A DNA stretch of 64,000 bases from Epiperipatus broadwayi. Lineage: Eukaryota > Onychophora > Udeonychophora > Euonychophora > Peripatidae. Below are positions 1 to 9,919 of this stretch, piece after piece. The notes below the pieces were generated by a model that worked only from the letters and a program-made list of their open reading frames with translations, did no database searches and was not told the DNA's origin. The stretch lies in NCBI GenBank assembly GCA_028023455.1, contig JAQFVV010006504.1, positions 186,001 through 250,000 of the forward strand, given 5' to 3'. Positions within the stretch are counted from its first letter, which is position 1. The number at the start of each line of letters is the position of its first letter. Position numbers and translations under genes: made by a program.

Positions 1-2080
1 TTAAGAATTATACACACATTCTAAACTAAGTTCATCTTTTATTTGTATATTTTTATATTATATAATTATAAAAAATGCATAAAATACTTTATACACTTTG
101 TTTTTTTTTTCCAAATTATGGTCAATTATGAATGAACTTTTGTTTTTACATTCTTATGTACATTATAATATTTTTCCTTATTTTGATCATCTTTCTTAGT
201 CATTTTCAAAAATCATTCCTTCTTTTTTAAATGTTTATCCACATATCTTTTTATTTTATTTAATACTTCACATCATTGCAATGTAAAGATTAGTATAAAA
301 AAAAAAGATCCTTGAAAATGACATTAAACATTTGCCCAAATGTGGAAGAAAATTATAAAATAAGTACACAAGGATGAAAAAACAAATACTTCATATAAAT
401 AAAACAAGATGTGGAAAGAATACATTGTGAAGAATTTTATTTATTGAAATTAATGGGTTATTTTTGGAAAAAGGGAGAAATATTTATAAATAAGGTACTG
501 ACTGAGGGCAAACAAATTTATTTAAATATATTATAGGATAAATGTAGACTAAAGATTTATTAATGATATACCTGAAGCTTTCTAATTCTAATGATTATGG
601 TGAGTTTTTTTTTTAAGAAAAAAAAAAGTCAATTATACAATTATTTAGACTTTTGAAATTTTCTAAAACATTTGGTTATAAAAGTGTCATACCATTTAAA
701 GAAAAAAAGTAAGTAAGACAATTCAAAGTAATAATGTAACTCAGTGAGAGATCTTTACATTTTGATTTCAAAGTATTTAGTGTTTTGTAATATGTTTTCA
801 GAAAAAAATAATTTGGAAGCTTTTACATACATCTTTAAAAAAAATATGGAAAAATTCACCATTGCAGTTATAATTAATATCATACTATGAATTTGAGAGA
901 TACATTGTTTTTCATAATTAAAAACTGGATATAAAAATATTTTGAAAAAGTATGGTTTTTGTGCAATCACGTTATCTATCATATCAAAGAGCCTGAAACA
1001 TAAAAAAATTCTCAACAGTCTTTTATAATTATCAATTCTACAACTTTTTGATTTTGTAATGAAGTTCATTTTTGCTATACTCAAAAATATAATATTTATG
1101 ATCTATTTGAGTTTATACTGTGAAATACACTTACTCAAAAAATGAATGCATGGATAATAAGTTTGTTTATAGCAATTAATCAATGTAATATCTCATAAAA
1201 TTATTTTTGAATTGAAAATTATTAAAATAGTTTTAGACTTAAAAGACTCCAAATGTGTGATTATAGAAAGAAAAATGTTCAATTAGTGACCATGGATTAG
1301 AATAGAAGAATATATAATTATGGGTGGACTAAAGTGCTTTCAGAGGATGGACAGTGATTTTATATATTTTATAAAAATTAGTATCATGTGCAGTTTGGCA
1401 TACTTGATAAAGCATCAAATTTGGGATCAAGAGGTCTCAGTATTGATTTTCGCACTTGCAAATCTGGCATTGGAATTTCTTATAAACTCCTGAGCAGTAA
1501 AATGATATGTTTTTTTTTTAGGTCAGTAGTTAATGAAAAACTATTAATATAGGCAATTAAAATCATTATGAATTTTAGAAAATCATTTGACATTTTATTG
1601 TAAATAAATGAAGCCATTTGTTTTTATACTTATAGCCTTATACAGTCATCAATCCAGAATACTGCAAGAAATTTTTTTTTAAAATCAACTAAAGACCATA
1701 GGTGGAGTCTTACTGGAAAGTCATCCTCACAGCTTTCACAGAATGGCTCTGAAAAATTGGTTTTGCAGCAGTGAAAGATATCTTTTATATTTATTTGGAC
1801 CTTTAAAGGCCCTATTTAGCTGCTAATGTACTCTTTCATTCACTAAATCTGTTTTGGTGCATTTTTAACATAATTTCCGTATGTCTACCTTGTGCTTATC
1901 AGTATTTAACTACCTCACTCCCCCCCCCCATTTAGTGGGTGGTTCAACTGTTTCATGGACCATGAAGGGTTTTATTCTCTCTTAGACTCTTAAATATTTC
2001 TCTTACTCCAATTTCTCTGTCACTCAGAACTTGTTTATAAGTTTTTTGTGTGTTGTTCCAGCAATTTAGGCCATTTTTAA
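1..2080. other. AT-rich non-coding stretch
   Basis: No gene or recognisable element was found. The DNA is very AT-rich with many A and T homopolymers and a C tract near position 1920. The few open frames are short, have no recognisable motif and look like chance. Confidence 0.6.
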
Positions 2081-2339
2081 TGATCTTTTATTTCAACCCC
2101 TCCCCATCTGGGATAATTTACCGCCTAAAATTTCCACTTAATTTTCACATTATTCAACTAAAATTATTAATAACAAGTTTTCCAGTGTTTTTTTTTTTTT
2201 TGGTTTTACATCAATATATTTAACTTTTCCATTTCAAAATTGTTTTTCTTCATATTACTTTTCATTCTTTCAAACGGTTTAAAGATGGCCACTGCCTCTA
2301 GTGGAAAAAAGTGCAGAGTCCTAAACTACATGAACTAAA

Positions 2340-2910
2340 ACCTTCAAAATTACCCCAATTTGATTCAAACTGAATTTCAAACAAAACTTAACTAAAAAAT
2401 CATCACCAATGAACTTATTTCAAAGGCTCTATCTCCTTGCCCTCTGGATTTTCCTCCCTTTCAGACTGTGGTTTGCTCTATCAAAGGTAAAACACAAGTC
2501 AAAAAGAACAACATGACCAATCATAATGCCATTCCAAGTACAATGAGGAAAACTAAAATTATTTATCTACAAAGGACAAAAATCAGCCAGATGCATCTAA
2601 GCATAACTAAAATATTTCCTCATTCATCCCTGAAACCTCTAAAGACTTAACACATAGCAATTCCTCCAATGTTAATGTCACATATGGATCCTCCTATCAG
2701 TCCACCAGGGCAACCAACCCTATCAACATTGCTCCTTGCCAAAGATTCTTCTTTGCCTGGACTACACACCCTTTCCACATCCCCTTCCCATTTCAGATGT
2801 ATTCCCTTCTCCTTCATCATATTGTACTTGAATTTCATTTTGCCATGTAATCATCTCTTTGTAAACCTTTTTTAACTGTTGGGTATTTTGTCTTTTTGAT
2901 GAATAAAAGC
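2340..2910 (+). other. Unassigned richer stretch ending at AATAAA
   Basis: This stretch is less AT-rich than its surroundings and contains C-rich patches around 2440-2460 and 2690-2800. It ends in a canonical AATAAA at 2902-2907, followed by a short A run. Two short open frames at 2468-2650 and 2669-2875 have no motif that I recognise. The stretch meets the tail of the minus-strand LINE at 2963. It could be the 3' end of an old retrotransposon or processed transcript, or ordinary intergenic DNA. I do not assign a function. Confidence 0.25.
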
Positions 2911-3289
2911 TTTCATCACTGAGAAAAAAACTGCATTTTATTGAGGTACTGAAGTTATATTACATCATCATCATCATCATCAACCATTATCAATCCACTG
3001 CAGGATAAAGGTCTCTCCAAGTTCAATCCATTTTTCCTATCTTTAGCTTCTTTTCTCTACCTCATCCCTACACATTTTCTTATTTCATCCATCCATCTTA
3101 CATGTGTTCACTTTCTGGGTTTTTTACAATCTCTTGGAATCCAGTTCAAAATTACAATTGTCCATCTATTATCATCTCTTCTAGCAATATGTCCAACCCA
3201 ATTGCACTTCAGTCTTTTAATTTTTTCAATGAGGTCAGTAACACCTGTTTGTTCTTGTACCTATACATTGTGTTTTTGATTTCTTCTTG

Positions 3290-4093
3290 TTATTCCCAAC
3301 ATGCATCTCTCCATACTTTTTTGAGTGGTCTGAAATCTCTGTATTGCTCTTCTATTAAGTGTCCAAGTTTCACATCTATAAGTAAGAACTGGCAAACACA
3401 TTTATTAAAAACCTTCCTTTTCAAACACATAGGCATATTTCCTTTTAGTATCAAGTTATTTCTACCAAAAGCACTCCAAACAAGTTTAATTCTATGATTA
3501 ATTTCATCCATTATGTTTCCATCTGCATTAATAATCTGTTCAAGGTATTTGTAACTGTTAACTTCTTTTAACTCATCATAATCAATTTTTATTTTCATAT
3601 TTTGAGAAAATCTATTAAACATTACTTTAATCTTTTTAACATTTATCTTTAGTCCTACTTTTCTACTTTCATCTGATAACTCCTGCAACATTTCCTGTAG
3701 CTCTAAAGCATTATTTGCAAAAACAACTACATCATCTGTAAAATCTAAATGACTTAAATAATCTCCATTTACTTTCACTCCTTTAGCTTCCCATTTTAAT
3801 CCACAAAATACTTCTTGCAGCACTGCTGTAAAAAGTTTTGGAGATATGGAGTCACCCTGATTTACACCCTTTTCATTGTTGATTTTTCTACTATCAGTGT
3901 GTAATCTAATTGTTGCTGTTGCATTTTTATAAATATTCTTTAAAATATGACAATATCCTGGAGCTATACCTTGATGATCCAATGCTTTAATCGCTGAAGA
4001 AATGTTTATAGAATCAAATGCCTTTTCATAATCTACAAATCCTAAGCATAATGGCAAGTCATATTCATTTGTCCTTTCTATAACTTCTCTCAA
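3290..4093 (-). pseudogene. Reverse transcriptase fragment of the RTE-type LINE
   Basis: This 267-residue open piece holds the palm and thumb of a LINE reverse transcriptase, which copies the element RNA at a nicked target. EKAFDS (residues 23-28) is the first catalytic-aspartate motif. GVNQGDSISP (76-85) is the conserved block before the active site. FTDD (118-121) stands where active elements have F/Y-A-D-D, so the alanine is threonine here while both aspartates remain. LKRKVFNKC (about 222-230) matches the usual thumb block. The methionine at its start is internal, because homologous sequence continues upstream in other frames to about 4440. The piece ends in a stop soon after a W-R-D-A-C-W motif. 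Confidence 0.85.
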
Positions 4094-4446
4094 TACCTGG
4101 ATATGATCTACTATACTAAAATCACTTTTAAATCCAGCTTGTTCTCTTGGTTGGTGGAAATCCAGTGTATTCTGTAGACGAGTTGTAATTATCTAAGTAA
4201 AAATTTTGTATAAAACTTATCGATAAAAGACTGATAGGTCTGTAATTTGTAACATCTTCTTTAGCACCTTTTTTAAAAATTCATATTAATACTGCATTCT
4301 TCTAATTATCTGGTACATCTTTATCATTTAGACATTTGGTATATAACTTTGCTAAAAAAATAATATTTGTTCATTTGCTTTTTTACATGATTACCTGGAG
4401 CCTTCCCTTTCTTCATAAATTTAATTGCATATCTCACTTTCTCATT

Positions 4447-4776
4447 TCAAATTCTGGTCAATTCAGAAGATATAATAGATATAGGAGGCACTTGTTTTTT
4501 ATTACTATATAATTCTTGATAGAAGTCTTCTACACATTTCATGAGGCCATCTCTCATTTTAGTAATAATGCCATCTTTTTTTCTTACTGCCAATATAAAT
4601 TTCCTATCAATACCAAAATGTTGTTTTATACTTTTTAGACTTTTATTCTCTTCTACAACTTTCCTTGCTAGTTCACAATTATACTTTCTTATATCATTTT
4701 CAGTTCTTTTCCACACCATTTTACAAAATTCGAGATATTCAATCCTTTTTAATGCATCATTATTGTATATCCTCAT
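4447..4776 (-). pseudogene. Linker between endonuclease and RT of the RTE-type LINE
   Basis: A 109-residue open piece of the same element. Its C-terminal half contains a KKDGIITKMRDGLMKC segment followed by EDFYQELY. The same pattern precedes the fingers of the reverse transcriptase in RTE elements. The N-terminal half is basic and has no motif I can name. It is separated from the endonuclease piece on its upstream side and the RT piece on its downstream side by frameshifts or stops, and has no independent start. Confidence 0.6.
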
Positions 4777-4870
4777 ATTCTTTCTTTTTCTTCATAAATT
4801 TTCTAGTCTCAGTAGAAATTTTATTAATCAATTGCTGCTTTTTCTACCAGCTATCTTTGTTGCAGTTTTT

Positions 4871-5395
4871 TTAAAGTTTATCAGTTAGTTTCCTATTAAT
4901 GTCATTCAAATCTGAATCATGTTCAAAATCTTTTAATATTTGAAACCCATTCGTAAGTTCTAATTTAAATTCATTAGAATGTTTCTGAATATTAGAAATA
5001 TCAACTGTAGATATTGTTTTTTTTAATAACTTTTGTCTTTCTAGTTTTGCATTAACATGTATCTTACATCTTATTAATTGATGATCACTTCCTGTGTTAA
5101 ATTTTCTGTTAGTCAAAATATAATCCAATTCTGCTGTACCTTCATTCAGATGCTTCCATATCCATTTCCTTTTAACATTTTTCTCAAAAAAAGAATTCAT
5201 AATATAAAGTTTTTCTTTTTCTGCAAACTCCACAAGTCTATGTTCTCTCTCATTTCTATTACCATAACCAAAATTACCTACAACATTTTCATCTTTCATT
5301 TGTTTACCAATTCTAGCATTAGTCTCCCATAACAATTTTAAAATGTTGTTTACTATGATTAAAAGTGTTTTGTACATCCATATAAAAATCTTCAA
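4871..5395 (-). pseudogene. C-terminal half of LINE endonuclease
   Basis: This 174-residue piece is the second half of an exonuclease-endonuclease-phosphatase fold domain, which nicks target DNA for target-primed reverse transcription. WETNARIG (residues 24-31) corresponds to the catalytic GDxNA(K/R)IG block, with the leading G-D altered. The middle has the family pattern H-R-L-V-E-F-A, then N-S-F-F, then R-K-W-I-W. The catalytic histidine motif is SDHQL (103-107), preceded by LDYIL. The altered GD and the frame breaks on both sides show it is inactive. Confidence 0.75.
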
Positions 5396-5426
5396 CTATT
5401 TCATCACTATGAGAACTTTTTGGAGC

Positions 5427-5696
5427 TTAAACCTGAATTATCTGCTTTTGGTATATGCAATTAAGTTGTAAAACTAATCTTGCCATTCTGTCCGATACGC
5501 CATCAATCTCCACAATGTTATTCTTCCATTTTTTATTTATAATAAATCCTACTCCACTTGTATTTCCAATATTTGTGTCTTTATAGTAGAGTATATGTCC
5601 ACTTTTTAAATCAATTGTTTCTTCACCTTTTCTTCTAACTTCACAAAGTCCAATAATGTCCCATTTAATACAAGACAGTTCTTCTAACTTTTGCAA
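5427..5696 (-). pseudogene. N-terminal half of LINE endonuclease
   Basis: This 89-residue piece has IIGLCEVRRKGE (residues 14-25), whose E is the metal-binding glutamate of the endonuclease fold. GVGFIINKKWKNNI (49-62) and SDRMARLVLQL follow, as in RTE endonucleases. It runs into the upstream leader piece (5721-5975) after a frameshift near 5700-5720, where a TYN block should continue. It lies just upstream of the second endonuclease half. Confidence 0.75.
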
Positions 5697-5720
5697 TCTT
5701 CCTTCATTTGAAAGTGATCT

Positions 5721-5975
5721 TCAGTTGTAAGTACCTAAATAAAAAGTCATCATCAAATGGAAGCCTGAGTCTGCAATCAGGGGATTCTTATCACTCTCCA
5801 CCTTCTGCCACCAACCACTGCCTTGGTTGGTGACTTTACAGTCTCCTGGGAATAAGGGCCATGATTTACTTGTGTCTGTCATGAATATATATATTGGAAA
5901 AAATATTTTTAAACTCAGGGGTAAAAAGCCAATAAACTCACCATGCTGGCTAATGTGTGTTGGTGAGCAGCCCAT
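5721..5975 (-). pseudogene. Leader and extreme N-terminus of LINE ORF
   Basis: An 84-residue open piece. Its last 20 or so residues end in FYLGTYN, the start of the endonuclease fold in this LINE group. The preceding part includes QGSGWWQKVESDKNP, which I regard as the translated 5' leader rather than part of the fold. The real start codon cannot be decided because the 5' boundary of the element is unclear. Confidence 0.5.
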
Positions 5976-5989
5976 TCATTTTCATATAC

Positions 5990-7365
5990 TATATGAATAA
6001 TCACATAGTAATAACAGCTGCAACAACAAGAACGTATGGAGTGGACATTAGGAATATGCTTACTTATATATAATCCATGCTAATTTATAACTACATAATT
6101 TTAAACTTATAGCATTCGATTTATTACTAAATAATTTTAATTTTATAGGAATTTCATTTTATTAAAAAATTATTAAAAGCTCGTGAAAATAAAAATTTAT
6201 TTCATTAAATTTAGTAAAGACACAGAATCTAAATTATTCATATAGTAGTACCTCTCAGTGCAAGCCAGAATAGTCAATAGTAGCATATAGGTTTGTGCAC
6301 AAAATCCCTACATAATGCCCACTCATCAAATATCCCCTAACTTGTTTCTGGCTTGTAGCTTTCATCAATGAGGAGCCTTGGATCTGAAATCACTGCACTA
6401 AATCTTAGAATCTAATGCAACCCTCCAGTAGCCATTTTTTATCTTATTAGCTAACTGTAAATTTTTGAGTGCAAAATAGTGATCATGTAATGTTTAGTTA
6501 GTAAAGACAAGTATATATGTGTGTAATGGGGTCAGAGAAAGAGAGCTAAGATTAGATATATAGTTAACTTTTAAATGTATATAATTCTAGAAAATTCTAA
6601 GAAACATTTAATTTAAAATTTGGCTAAAATTCCTGAACATTAATTATAGAGCATAGGTACATTTATAATTAAAACTGTTTTGTTAACAAAAAATAATTTA
6701 ATCACTTTGTATGTACAATATTTTTTATTTGGCCTGATGATAAAAGGATTTATAATTACTGCTAGGCATGTTATAGACAAAAAGTATTTTGGACAATTTT
6801 AATAAGTAATAAATAGGTATAGGATTAAGATGCAATTAAGCTGATCAAAATTTTGTCAAAATTGTATAAATAACTCAGAAAATGTAAAAAAATTATTGTT
6901 ATTCCTTTTTTGAAAAGATTCTTCAAGATCATTATTATTAGGATCATTGACCATTTGGCTGCTAGAAGCTCTGTACTATGCTAATCAGAGAGTAGACAAC
7001 TTCACCATCTCCAGAGAGTGCAATCCTGAACTGCTGCATATCTGAAGTTTGAGAACATGTATCTGTGCTAATGTTCCTGTCATCACTAAAAAATTCAGCT
7101 CGCTAACTGACCTGCCATGCCATCATTGGAAAAATAGGAAGCCACCTAGTCAATTATACTCCTTTCAGTCATTTTCTATTCTGAAGAACCAGCCTATCTT
7201 CAGGTTCATTGTTTATATCCAAAGAAAGGGTCATCCAGGGCCATGTAAATTGTACTATGAAAATTGGACATCATCACTACATCTCATCCTGCTCTTTATA
7301 TCTTGCCATATTTTCAAACCTATCATGAAGGTAAAATAAAATCATTTGTACTGTAGACTTAGGAT
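5990..7365. other. AT-rich spacer with one repeat copy
   Basis: No credible gene was found. The only recognisable content is a member of the mosaic repeat listed at 6249-6490. An open frame at 7049-7339 lacks any domain, and its composition is like the surrounding DNA. Confidence 0.5.
6249..6490. repeat. Copy 1 of a mosaic dispersed repeat
   Basis: The segment CTCAGTGCAAGCCAGA and the motif GATCATGTAATGTTTA are shared, with substitutions, with 16559-16735. The middle part (GTGCACAAAATCCCTAC to CTGGCTTGTAG) matches 16640-16705 in reverse complement. The copies therefore share the same blocks in different orders and orientations. No coding capacity is visible. Confidence 0.55.
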
Positions 7366-7589
7366 ATTTTTCTGAAGGTTTGTGATGACAGTGTTTTAGA
7401 TGTACTTATATATTGGACTATTTTCATCATCTAATATGAGTATTGAATGTCTTTAGAAAAAAAAAACTATTTAAATATATTCCAAATACAATCAACTGTT
7501 AGTAATAGCACTCAAGTTATTATTATGCACAATTTTTTGAGAGCTGTGATTCCTTCCCCCCTTGAGGAATTGATGGCATGACCAGTGAC

Positions 7590-7677
7590 AGTACTAGAAT
7601 GGTAATCAAACCTGGACTCTTAATTTATTGAGTATTAAATTTTAAGTTGATGCTCTAACCAACTGAGCTATCCTGCC
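7590..7677 (-). other. tRNA-like promoter unit, left arm
   Basis: On the minus strand the unit begins GGCAGGATAGCTCAGTTGG. TAGCTCAGTTGG (7659-7670) is a textbook polymerase III A box. GGTTTGATTACC (7601-7612) resembles a B box. The spacing suits a tRNA of about 75-88 nt, and the 5' half resembles a generic animal tRNA such as tRNA-Ile. The anticodon arm and 3' acceptor strand do not fold properly, so this is a tRNA-derived SINE head and not a functional tRNA gene. Confidence 0.6.
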
Positions 7678-7887
7678 AAATCTCAACAGTGAGTAGAAAT
7701 TTCATGTACTTATCTATGAGGTTCCTACTTATTGTTCCACTTTTTCCTAAGAGCAAAGTTGATCAGTGGTTTTCATACATTGTGTGTAGTCATAACTATT
7801 GATTAAACTTTGTTCTTAAGAAAATATGGAGAAATTATAAGGAATCTCATAGATAAGTATATGAAATTTTTACTGATTGCTTCCTTT

Positions 7888-7985
7888 GACAGGATGGTTG
7901 AGCTGTTTAGAATGCTACCTTAAAATTCAATATTCAATAATCTAAGAGTTGACGTTTGATTTTTGTGCTAGTACTATCACTGGTC
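7888..7985 (+). other. tRNA-like promoter unit, right arm
   Basis: This is the mirror partner of the left-arm unit, on the plus strand, beginning GACAGGATGGTTGAGCTG. Its A box (GGTTGAGCTGTTTAG) and B box (ACGTTTGATTTT) are both more degraded. Shared flanking sequence (TAGTACTRTCACTGGTCA) shows it is the same unit duplicated in inverse orientation. Confidence 0.5.
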
Positions 7986-8159
7986 AGGCCAGGAACACCT
8001 TAAGAAGATGAGGACAATAATCCCTCTTGAAACGTTGTGCATATACTAATCTGTGTGCTATTTCTAACAAGTTGAATGTATTTGGAATATTTAAATAAAG
8101 TTAAATGTTTTTAAAGACATTCAATATTCATATTACATAATGAAAATAATCCAATACAT

Positions 8160-8913
8160 AAATACTTCTAGACTTTAGACATCTTCATTCCTATGACCGG
8201 TAAAACAATCAAATTGTTTTTCTTTTACTGATATTATTTTATTTTGGATTATTTTCTTTAATAGTTGCTTTAATGTTTTATATATATGCCATTAACTACC
8301 TGTACTTACTAAGAAAGATTGAATATATTATTAAATGCAATCATTCTGAAATCTTACATATCCAAAACTGATGTTGGACGGCAATTTTTGTAAACATATT
8401 TTTGTTTCTTAAAGTAATCTTTTTACCCCTTCTCTTAAAAAAAAGATAAGTAAGTTAAAGTGCAAAAGCTTTTTAACTACTGCCTCTCTTGTCTGTCAAA
8501 GATTTTGTTTTTTACTAAAATATAATTAATCATGCATTTCAATTTGAGATGTTTATTTTTGCAATTAAAATTACCAGTCTTTTTTAATAGTTTGTTTATA
8601 ACAAATGTAAAAGAAGCTGAGTTAATTTTGAAAATAATATTAAAACTAAGATTAATTTTCATTTTATTTGAACGAACAAATGTATATCATTTCGTTCATA
8701 TTAGCCAAGATAAATTAAGATCAGCTTTCATGAATGTTTAATTATAGTTATGTCTAAATAACATATTTCTCGAAACAGCATTTAATGTATTTTTTATTGT
8801 GTAAGATCTGTAGGGTGGTTCTTCAATTAAGCAGTCTTTATTTGAATGTTTTAATTTTTTTTAAATATTTATATGTGATAAACCATTTAGGCCTTAATTT
8901 TGGCCAAGGAAAG
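8160..8913. other. AT-rich spacer
   Basis: No gene or recognisable repeat was found. Two overlapping short open frames on opposite strands (8477-8741) have low-complexity composition and no motif. Confidence 0.45.
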
Positions 8914-9919
8914 GGTACTATGGTATTAGAGCTGCGTCATGAAGAATTATAATCGTTTAATCATTAAATTAATTAGGTTATTAAATCAAAAACATATTTT
9001 AAAATCTACATTTAGTCAAGCGTTGTTAGCCGAGAGGTCATCGCAACAGCCTTGCAAGCAAGTAGTTTTTTGCAGACTGTTGTGGGTTCGCCTCCCGGAC
9101 GATGCTATGACATATGAAAAAAAAATCTACATTAAAAAAAAAAAAACAATTTAACAAAAAAAATACGAAAAGCATTAATGTGAAGAATAGTTAAAATGCG
9201 TGTTTAAATCAAATTGAGTGTGTGTTTGTACGTCCATATTCTGCATAATCTATTTAAATGCATTGTACAGGCTTAAAACCTGCATTTATATATGTAATAT
9301 ATGCTGGATTTGAACTCAGACTTTCACATGACCTACAACTCTTATTGCCATCTTATATTGCTGACTCACCTGATCACACACATGTAGAAAAGATAAATAA
9401 TCACCAATAGAAGTATTTTGTGCTAAACCAGCACTCATCAGTTGGTTCAGATTACCATCTTTACACATATATACAATTAGTACTCAGCTTTATATTAAGA
9501 TAACCAATCTTCATACTTTAATGAGTGCTGGTTTAACACGAAATACGCATATAGGTGATTATTTATCTTTTCAACATGTGTGTGATCAGGTGAGTCAGCA
9601 ATATAAGATGGCACTGACAGATGTAGGTCGTGTGAAAGTCTGAGTTCGAATCCTGCTTATATTAAATATATAAATGCAAGTGTAAGCCTGTACAATGTAT
9701 TAAAATAGATTATACAGAATATGCAAACACACACTCAATTTGATTTAAACACCTATTTTAACTATTCTTCACATTAATGCTTTTCGTATTTTTTTTTTTA
9801 TTATACTGTTTTTTTTTTTTTAAATGTAGATGTTAAAATATGTTTTTGATTTGACAACCTAATTAATTTAATGATTAAACGATTATAATTCTTCATGTCG
9901 CAGCTGTAATACCACAGTA
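8914..9919. repeat. Large fold-back element with SINE in left arm
   Basis: The left arm (8914-9439) and right arm (9521-9919) are inverted copies of about 400 bp around an 81-bp loop. Example pairings are ATGAAGAATTATAATCG at 8939 with its complement near 9880-9897, and GCATTAATGTGAAG near 9171 with its complement near 9767-9781. The left arm carries an extra 121 bp (9013-9133) that the right arm lacks. A loop-edge motif, GTGCTNAACCAGCACTCAT, recurs at 35860-35880 and in reverse at 39690-39705. Part of each arm is tRNA-like: GAGTTCGAATCCTGC near 9641-9655 is a strong B box. Confidence 0.8.
9013..9121 (+). mobile_element. tRNA-derived SINE insertion
   Basis: A 109-bp unit flanked by a 12-bp direct repeat AAAATCTACATT (9001-9012 and 9122-9133), the target-site duplication of a retroposition. 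The tRNA-like body at 9020-9105 has a 7-bp acceptor stem (GCGTTGT with ACGATGC, two wobble pairs). It also has an A box TAGCCGAGAGG and a B box GGGTTCGCCTCC. Its 86-nt length and long variable region recall a class II tRNA (Leu or Ser type). A TGC in a CTTGCAA loop would read Ala, so the parent is uncertain. The anticodon stem does not pair well, which argues against a functional tRNA. The unit ends in a short A run. Confidence 0.8.

Larger units (their letters stand above)
2963..5990 (-). mobile_element. Degenerate RTE-type non-LTR retrotransposon
   Basis: Reading leftward from about 5990, the minus strand encodes in order a leader, an apurinic-type endonuclease, a linker and a reverse transcriptase. 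The 3' end carries a short (GAT)n tail at 2963-2982, preceded by a CTGCAGTGGATTGA-like terminus. That order, the short simple-repeat tail instead of poly(A), and the RT signature are typical of the RTE group. The frame is broken at least five times, so the copy is dead. The open pieces are 5721-5975, 5427-5696, 4871-5395, 4447-4776 and 3290-4093. Length of about 3 kb is close to a full-length RTE element. No target-site duplication was identified. Confidence 0.85.
7366..8160. repeat. Fold-back element with two tRNA-like segments
   Basis: The two halves are imperfect inverted copies. The outer left end around 7411-7455 (ATTGGACTATTTTCATCAT, then TATTGAATGTCTTTA) pairs with 8115-8155. The left arm also pairs through CACTGGTCA near 7570-7600 with CACTGGTCA near 7975-7990. 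A tRNA-like unit lies in each arm, pointing toward the outer ends. No protein frame is present. A miniature relative lies at 63058-63211. It resembles a SINE-containing fold-back or a non-autonomous DNA element. The exact ends are uncertain. Confidence 0.65.

Noticed and set aside
3102-3497. 131-residue plus-strand open frame
   Set aside because: It lies opposite the LINE reverse transcriptase and has no domain, so it is an antisense shadow. The same applies to plus-strand frames at 4541-4888 and 5078-5332.
7049-7339. 96-residue open frame as a small gene
   Set aside because: There is no motif, signal peptide or promoter context, and the length is within chance for 64 kb in six frames.
7590-7677. 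Functional tRNA-Ile-like gene
   Set aside because: Only the 5' half and a weak B box are preserved. The acceptor and anticodon stems do not form, and it is duplicated inside a fold-back.
9020-9105. Functional tRNA gene
   Set aside because: The anticodon stem does not pair. The unit has target-site duplications and an A tail, and a second truncated copy exists, so it is a SINE.
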